NCBI RefSeq assembly: GCF_022581195.2
Contig: NC_061473.1
Coordinates: 5,270,001 to 5,334,000 of the forward strand
Origin: Helicoverpa zea
Taxonomy: Eukaryota > Arthropoda > Insecta > Lepidoptera > Noctuidae
DNA length: 64,000 nucleotides
Reading direction: 5' to 3'
Part shown: in pieces, positions 58,043 to 64,000 of the stretch
How positions within the stretch are numbered: position 1 is the first letter of the stretch
Layout: the number at the start of each line of letters is the position of its first letter
Translations under genes and position numbers: made by a program
The notes under the pieces: model-generated
Databases searched by the model: none
Seen by the model: the letters and a program-made list of their open reading frames with translations, nothing else
What the model was told of the DNA's origin: nothing

Positions 58043-58320
58043 TATGTCGATTAGAACAAAAATGACTCCTATGTCTAAACCACTGAATGGATTAGGTTAA
58101 TTTTTTTAAAATTTTCCATTGAATATCATAAAGTGATAGAATTTAATGTGATATACCTAGGTACGACACACCCGATATATCATTTGGGTTCAGGGTACTA
58201 AACGGAGATAAATAAAACCACTGGTATTTTTCACAGATTTTTATACACCAATTATATTGTAAATCTACCTACATACATACAGACTAGGTGTTCCAATTTT
58301 CGCGTAACTACCTACTTATC

Positions 58321-58711
58321 TCATCATCTCACGAGCCTTTTTCTACACTACCTATGTTGGTGTCGGCTTCCAATCTCACCGGAAGTACCAGTGTAACACT
58401 GGCAGTGTTTTACGAGGAGCGACAGCATATCTGACCTCAACCCAGTTACCCGGGCAACCCGGTACCTAGGTAAGACTGGTGTCAGACTCACTGGCTTCTG
58501 ACTGCCCGTAACGACTGCCAAGGATGTTAAATGACAGCCGGGACCTTCAGCTTAACGTGCCATCCGAAACACAGTCATTGGTGTCTAAGATATACTTAGA
58601 AAGTACATACAAACTTAGAAAAGTTGCATTGGTACTTGCCCGAAATGGAATCGAACCCGCACACTCATGATTGAGAGGTTGGTTCTTTACCCATTAGGCC
58701 ACTACGATACT
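58321..58711 (-). mobile_element. full-length tRNA-derived SINE, reverse
   Basis: Reverse complement of the SINE at 33891: tail 'cctatgttggtgtcggcttc' first, then body, then the head with box B complement 'ggaatcgaacccgcac' and box A complement 'ttctttacccattaggccac'. Several substitutions against the 33.9 kb copy. Confidence 0.82.
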
Positions 58712-59049
58712 AACGTACATTATAACATTATACGTAACTACTTACCTTTTCAAGAAAAAAATCAGTACCTACCTACCTACCTACGGACTTCTATATCTTC
58801 TATCTTGAGCCATTTGCTCATGCCCTCGCGTCATTGGAACGCCTAGTATGTACAATATCTACTTAAGGAACATTGAGATCTCTTGAAATTGAGTAAAGCT
58901 TACAAACTAACTTCGTTTATTGGGTGCAAACCAAATGACCCTAAAGCCCTTCACGGTACACTAATGTATGACAAAAGACTGTCAAACACGATGTAGGTAT
59001 AAGGGGAGGGTATAAGTATTAGAATAAAAATGTAGGGGTATTTGCTGCG

Positions 59050-59190
59050 GGTTGTTCGAAAGAGATACCGCGGCCCTGGTACATAAAAGGCCTATGACGG
59101 AACACGACGGTTTTTAGTCAGTAAGAGTCTGACACTCCCTCACCGCTGCTAACCCACAGCGGGAGGGGTCATTTGATGATTTTTGACGTC
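59050..59190 (-). repeat. dispersed repeat with ctgacactccctcacc core
   Basis: Reverse of the repeat at 2725-2852: 'gttgttcgaaagagataccg', 'gagtctgacactccctcacc', 'gctaacccacagcgggaggg'. Confidence 0.55.
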
Positions 59191-59639
59191 GGAAAAAAAA
59201 AGGGGAGGGGTATTTAAAGTTTCACCCTTAAAATTCTCTATGGCAAGGTACCCATTAGATTTCTATGGCGGGACCTTTGCTGTACCTACAGGTGAATAGA
59301 TTTAGATGCAGTGTTTTTATTAGAAAGTATGTTTTCATAAAGAGCTTTAGGTAAGCCATTTTGGCAGTGGAGTAAAAATTTGAATAACAATGTAGGTACT
59401 TATATAAACTTTGTAGGCTCATAATACTTAAAATACCTAAATGATATATCTACAAGGGCCTACAATTAAATAATGGTGAAAAAATTTAATTAAAGTGTCT
59501 GTTATTAAAATAAAAATATATGGTTTTATAAGTTCTCTTTGTGTAAAGTATAAACTGATACTTAGTACCTACCTATATAAAAGCAGTAAAAATATACGGC
59601 TAAAAAAAGTATACCTAAATACTTATTTGTTAAACAAGA

Positions 59640-60370
59640 GTGCAAAGTTGCTTTTTAACCGCGGGCTCAATTTTGATGAACGAGCAAGCGAAGGATTCTA
59701 AAATTGAAACACGAGCGTAGCGAGTGTTTCAATAATTAGAATCCTGAACGATAGCGAGGGAATCGAAAGAGCACAAGGTGAAAAATCTTTGCACTCGAGT
59801 GCAACACGTAACTTTTCATCCCACCTCATCGAGGAAATTTCTAAACTCAAAAAAGAAAATGGCACGTCACACATGGCAAATTAAAAAGATGTATCTATTA
59901 AAATTTATTGATGCAAAAACTCAGTTTAACCTCATTACAAGGTTTAAAATCGACCTCAAAAAATAAAAAATATTAATTTCTTCCCACTTCATCGAGGAAA
60001 TTACTAAATGCAAAAAAACAAAATGGCGCGCACATATGAGTATCAAATTAAAAAGAAGTACCTATTAAAGTTCATTTATTTGAAAACTTCGTTTAAAATT
60101 GAAACGAGGTTAAAAATGTACTTAAAAACAATAATAAAAATTACTTAATTAACTTCACAAAAATTTTAAGCAGTATTTTATTTGTTTAATATGTATTTGT
60201 TTGAAAAGTCTTATCAAGTTTGTCATAAATGGAGTATTGCACACGATGTTCTAAATTCAAATCACTTTGCCGCTCTAGAGGATAAAAACGGCTTTTGCAC
60301 TCAGATATCAAAGGATAAAACTACTCTTTCCGAGATGGTGGGATGAAAATTGCGTTTTGTTTATGATATT
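59640..60370 (+). repeat. repeat block with ~160 bp direct duplication
   Basis: A segment with 'acctcatcgaggaaatttct' and 'attaaaaagatgtatctatt' (from 59815) recurs in diverged form from 59980 ('acttcatcgaggaaattact', 'attaaaaagaagtacctatt'). It is bounded by gcactc-containing ends ('tttgcactcgagtgca' at about 59788, 'ttttgcactcagatat' at about 60293) and 'gggatgaaaa'. Unknown non-coding element. Confidence 0.55.
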
Positions 60371-60539
60371 GTCAAATGAATTGTGTTGTTGCTAACATAC
60401 AACCTTAGGTAACTTACGTATATTAATTGAGTTATTATTATAAATAGGTCGATATATTAGTCCGTAGTTATAAGGAGTCCCTGCACAAAAACCCAAAAGC
60501 CAACTTTAGTTCGAAATTATATTATCATCAACTGGTGTG

Positions 60540-60715
60540 CGAGCGTGACAGCCTTTTTTTCTGTTCGTAGAAGGGCTTCGAAATGACTGGACAGATTTAA
60601 GAAATTCTTGCACTGTTGGAAAAATACACCATTCCTAAATAACATAGACTATATTTTAGCCCGGTACGGGAATAAGTTCCCCCTGGCAACGGGTGAAACC
60701 GCGAGAAATTAGCTT
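60540..60715 (+). mobile_element. Helitron fragment
   Basis: 'actatattttagcccggtac', 'gggaataagttccccctggc' and 'aacgggtgaaaccgcgagaa' give the 3' half in plus orientation. The CTAG end has become ttagctt. Confidence 0.5.
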
Positions 60716-60856
60716 GATAAAGTCGGTCGGTGAGTTTTGTGCGTGTTACTCCTTTAAACCGGCTTCACACGTTGGCCAACATTTGTTCCTTTTGCGTCGC
60801 GTTCAACATAAAGTGCTTGAGAAGAAAACACCTACATACATTGATGAAGGTTGAAG

Positions 60857-62314
60857 CAGTGGCGGCCCTAGGGGTGTGCGAACTGTGCCATCGCACAGGG
60901 CCTCGCGCTTGGGGGGGCCTCGCGCTACAACCCACACTAATATAAAAAAATATAATGTGTATATACATCTGGTCCAAGAAAAAAAAATTGCATTTTTTCT
61001 TTATTTCTAATTCATTCTGCGTTTACTTTTTAAGTCCTCAATTTAACAAAAACTTGAAACACCAAAGTAACAAAAACAACTGGCTCTCGGTCCAGTCACG
61101 GATTCTTTTATTTTTGCTTAATTCCGAGTTTAATTTGAGAGTCCTTAAACAAACTATTTAAAAAAATTCGCGCTCGCTACGCTCGCGGTTGTTCACTTGA
61201 CAGTACCAGAACTTTTCTTCTAACTTGATTAGACTACTTTTATGTCCTAAAACTCAAAAATTTTCGCGCTCGCTACGCTCGCGACTTCACCCTGCACTGT
61301 TGTTTATTATACAACTTTAGGTGGTTTAGTGACCCAAAGCTCAAAAATTTTTGCGGTCGCTATGCTCGCGGGCGGGCAGTAGCGGCGTAAGGGCGGAGGG
61401 GGCGGTCCGGCTGTCACCCATCTCTTTCTTGTTTATTTTTGTTTTTATATGATTACTTAAATTAACTCCTCAAAGTTTATAAAAAAAAACCGCTAGCTTC
61501 GCTCGCGGTTTTTTCATAATTTCTCATTTATTCTGCGCTTACTCTTTGAGTCCTCAAGCTAATAAAAAGTTAAAGCACCGAACTTTCCACGGGTTTTTTT
61601 TCAAACTTGTTTGAGTATTTTTGTGTTCCAAGACTCAAAAATTTTGCGCTCGCGCTTTTCAGTAACTTTTTTCTTAAATCTTTAGGTATCATTGCGTCCC
61701 AAAATATGTATTTTCGCGCTCGCTACGCTCGCGCCTTTTTTCTTTACCTACGGCGGCCTCTTTTAAATTCGTTTTGGTACTTTAGATACTGTTCCAAAAC
61801 TCAAAAATTACGGGCTCGCTTCGCTAGCGCTTTAAAAGTTTGCAGTGATCTGTCTCCGGTTTCTTTATGGTAAACCTAGAAAAAAGCATCATGAATCATA
61901 TGTACACGATTTTTAAGTACTTTAATTTATTTTGTCGGCCCTGAATCAGAAATACGAAGAGCTGAATATTATCTCGGTGCTGAAATATATATTAGAAAAT
62001 AATTTAACTGAAATTTATCCCACTACCGAAATAGTCTTGAGAATTCGAATAATAAAATAATAATATCGAAAAAGCAGTTCTTCGAGGCTTAAAAATATTA
62101 CAACATGTTTAAGGAATTCGATGACACAAGACATATAAACTGTAGTAAAAATAAAATTGTATTAATTTGTTTAACTTGAGCATTTCTCCTCAAACATGAC
62201 GTTTAGCTAAATCAAAACACCAGCTTACTCTCGCAACACATACTTTTCACGTAAGACAAAGGGCCTCGCATAGACCTGCCGCACGTAGCCTCGCAATGGC
62301 TAGGGCCGCCGCTG
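60857..62314. mobile_element. hAT-like non-autonomous element, 1458 bp
   Basis: The terminal inverted repeats cagtggcggccctagg and cagcggcggccctagc (complement of the right end) are flanked by a perfect 8-base duplication ggttgaag (60849-60856 and 62315-62322), the hAT signature. No transposase is encoded. The interior is dominated by the palindromic units listed next. Confidence 0.82.
61165..61835. repeat. tandem units with cgcgctcgctacgctcgcg hairpin core
   Basis: Seven units about 75-160 bases apart share 'actcaaaaattttcgcgctc' followed by the near-palindromic core: near 61168, 61263, 61352, 61490, 61643, 61713 and 61812. Cores vary, but several keep pairing arms (for example ccgctagcttcgctcgcgg). 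ORFs crossing them are incidental. Confidence 0.8.
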
Positions 62315-62322
62315 GGTTGAAG

Positions 62323-64000
62323 GTTCCCACTACGAAGGTAACTTTGACGAATGTTTGAGCCAACATGTGGAACCGGTCTCACAAAGCGAGATTATTCCAA
62401 GATGACGAAAGATCTATCATTTATTACAATTTTGATCTATTATAGAAGTAGGCAAAGTCTGTTTCGTTTAAAAAATTGATAATCCCTCTTAGCGATCGAG
62501 TAAGCAATATTATTCACTCGGGGCACTTTTTTTGTTGGTCTAACTATGTCAAATAAGCTACATCGCGAGACTCTTCAAGCGCGACGCGCTGCCGCGCCAT
62601 CCCACGCAGAGAACCAAAACGCGTGGGGGGCAATGTCCGTCGCCCACGCCTGACAAGTTCTTTTTTCTATTTGAAAAAGTGAATAGATATTTTGTTTAAT
62701 AAGCTTTAACGGCCTAAAACATATTTGGTAATTCAAAATTAAATCGTTTTCAGACGAGCGGATTGTGGCGTTTGTATACGTAGCTCGTTTCTCTACGCGT
62801 GTCACAATGTGAGCGGAAAAATGTTTGTCGTGCGGTTCTACCTGCCATTGGTGTACCATTAGTTGTCAATTGTTTTCAGCACGCGCTCTCTGTAACGCCC
62901 GTACAACTCGCACGTTGCCGGGCGGAAAAAACCGAGCAGAAAATCCGCTAGTATGTAAGTACTGTAAATAGTGATTATCTGTGGGAGACAAGGACCCTTT
63001 CCGTGATCTAACGTCATCTTTTACAAAACTTCACAAAAATACCTATTTACAATTTTCCATCTCGTATTGTATCGTATTCTCTTAAATTAACCTCATAGGA
63101 ATTGAAGAAAATAAGCTTACAATTATCAGGTCATCTCGCCTTGTTTTCAATCCTTAAAATTATCATCAAGCCTACATTTGTAAGTTGCTTCCGTAAATTG
63201 TAAGAAATTACTGTAAGCGACCTACAGGTATCTGTGGAGATCAAAGGGGGAGAACTATGTTCAGCAGTGGACGTCCTATGGCTGAGATGATGATGATACC
63301 TACGAAGGGGTTTAACATAAGTAAATTACGTTAGCAATACTTACAAGTGTAAGGTCGGCCTATTACATAAGAACATCAAGTTCAGAGCTCTGCCTAATGC
63401 GAGTCTTCGTAAAAACATCAAAAGCAGTATAGGAATACATAGACACTTGAATACAGGTATATAAAATGGTCTAGAATCTTCCATGGTAACTTTTTGACTT
63501 TTTTGAGCATTTCTTCAGGGGTTTTATTCTTAAGACCATAGTACATAATTTAAAGGATAATTATATACCTGTATTTTAGGTAAAATCCACAGTTTAAGGG
63601 CTATAACGCTTCTCAGTAATTATTTTATAGGTAATCAAATTCGTATCACCCTGTATCCGATAACCTCAAATTCAAAAACTAAAGCATTTTTATTGTAGTC
63701 TTAATATTATGCTATGGCGATTTGTACTTTTCAGTGATATAAAAAACGTTGTTACAGATTTTAATTCGTTCCCGGTTCTCCGTTAACACGCGACTAAAAA
63801 CAGCCATAGATAACAAAATATTCTCGTGTTTTTTTTTTTAATAGTCACTGAGTTTGGTCTCACCCCTAACTGTGAAGGTTCGCGGGGGTAACAGTACAAC
63901 AATCAGGGCTTCTGACAGCCGTTTTATTTACAATGAATGTTTGAGAACACTTATATTATCAGATTACAAGAAGGACAGTATGGTCAGCAGACCGAGAGAC
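62323..64000. other. intergenic, no gene recognised
   Basis: AT-rich with one GC-richer stretch at about 62570-62940 that could be a promoter or an exon of an unseen gene, but I find no family match in any frame. An RTE 3' end lies at 63228-63297. Confidence 0.4.
63228..63297 (+). mobile_element. RTE 3' end with GAT tail
   Basis: 'gtatctgtggagatcaaagg', 'ttcagcagtggacgtcctat' and 'ggctgagatgatgatgat' match the insert in the intron of MBF2 gene E (27863-27941). Confidence 0.7.

Noticed and set aside
62575..62859. 94-residue minus-strand ORF
   Set aside because: No recognisable motif and no splice or promoter context; kept only as an unassigned GC-richer stretch.

Overview
The window is eukaryotic. 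It has spliced genes with GT-AG introns, is AT-rich, and is dense in repeats typical of Lepidoptera: tRNA-derived SINEs, RTE-type LINE 3' ends, short Helitrons ending in CTAG, piggyBac and many MITEs. A tandem family of small secreted MBF2/REPAT-type peptides points to a noctuid-like moth. That assignment rests on recognised protein families, not on a database search.

Layout. (1) Positions 2.4-32 kb hold six MBF2/REPAT-type genes, all on the minus strand, here called A to F, plus one orphan copy of their promoter and 5' untranslated exon at 15.2 kb. Each gene has two coding exons: signal peptide plus N-terminal part, then the MBF2 core. The last splice acceptor before the coding sequence lies directly against the ATG (CAG|ATG). 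In A, B, D, E and F I can also see a noncoding first exon with a TATA box and GATA motifs; for C I could not find one. D, E and F are nearly identical. (2) Inside this cluster a segmental duplication (about 4.05-6.6 kb and 15.2-17.2 kb), a piggyBac transposase gene and many insertions interrupt the array. A 4.4 kb Helitron splits the piggyBac gene cleanly. (3) Positions 32-39 kb are repeat-rich, with a 5'-inverted retrotransposon, a tandem duplication carrying a SINE, a LINE with a reverse transcriptase ORF, and two inverted-repeat elements. (4) Positions 39.6-48.0 kb carry nine plus-strand exons of a calbindin-32-like EF-hand protein whose N-terminal exons were not found. (5) Positions 53.6-56.3 kb hold a complete three-exon FKBP12 gene. 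(6) Positions 57-64 kb are again mobile-element rich, including a decayed Tc1/mariner-type element and a 1.46 kb hAT-like element filled with palindromic tandem units.

How it fits together. The MBF2/REPAT array looks like a locally duplicated secreted-effector locus under shared GATA/TATA control, possibly gut or fat-body expressed; this is inference. Calbindin and FKBP12 are conserved single-copy neighbours with no evident functional link to it. Because several segments are duplicated, paralogous empty sites within the window show the exact boundaries and relative order of several insertions.
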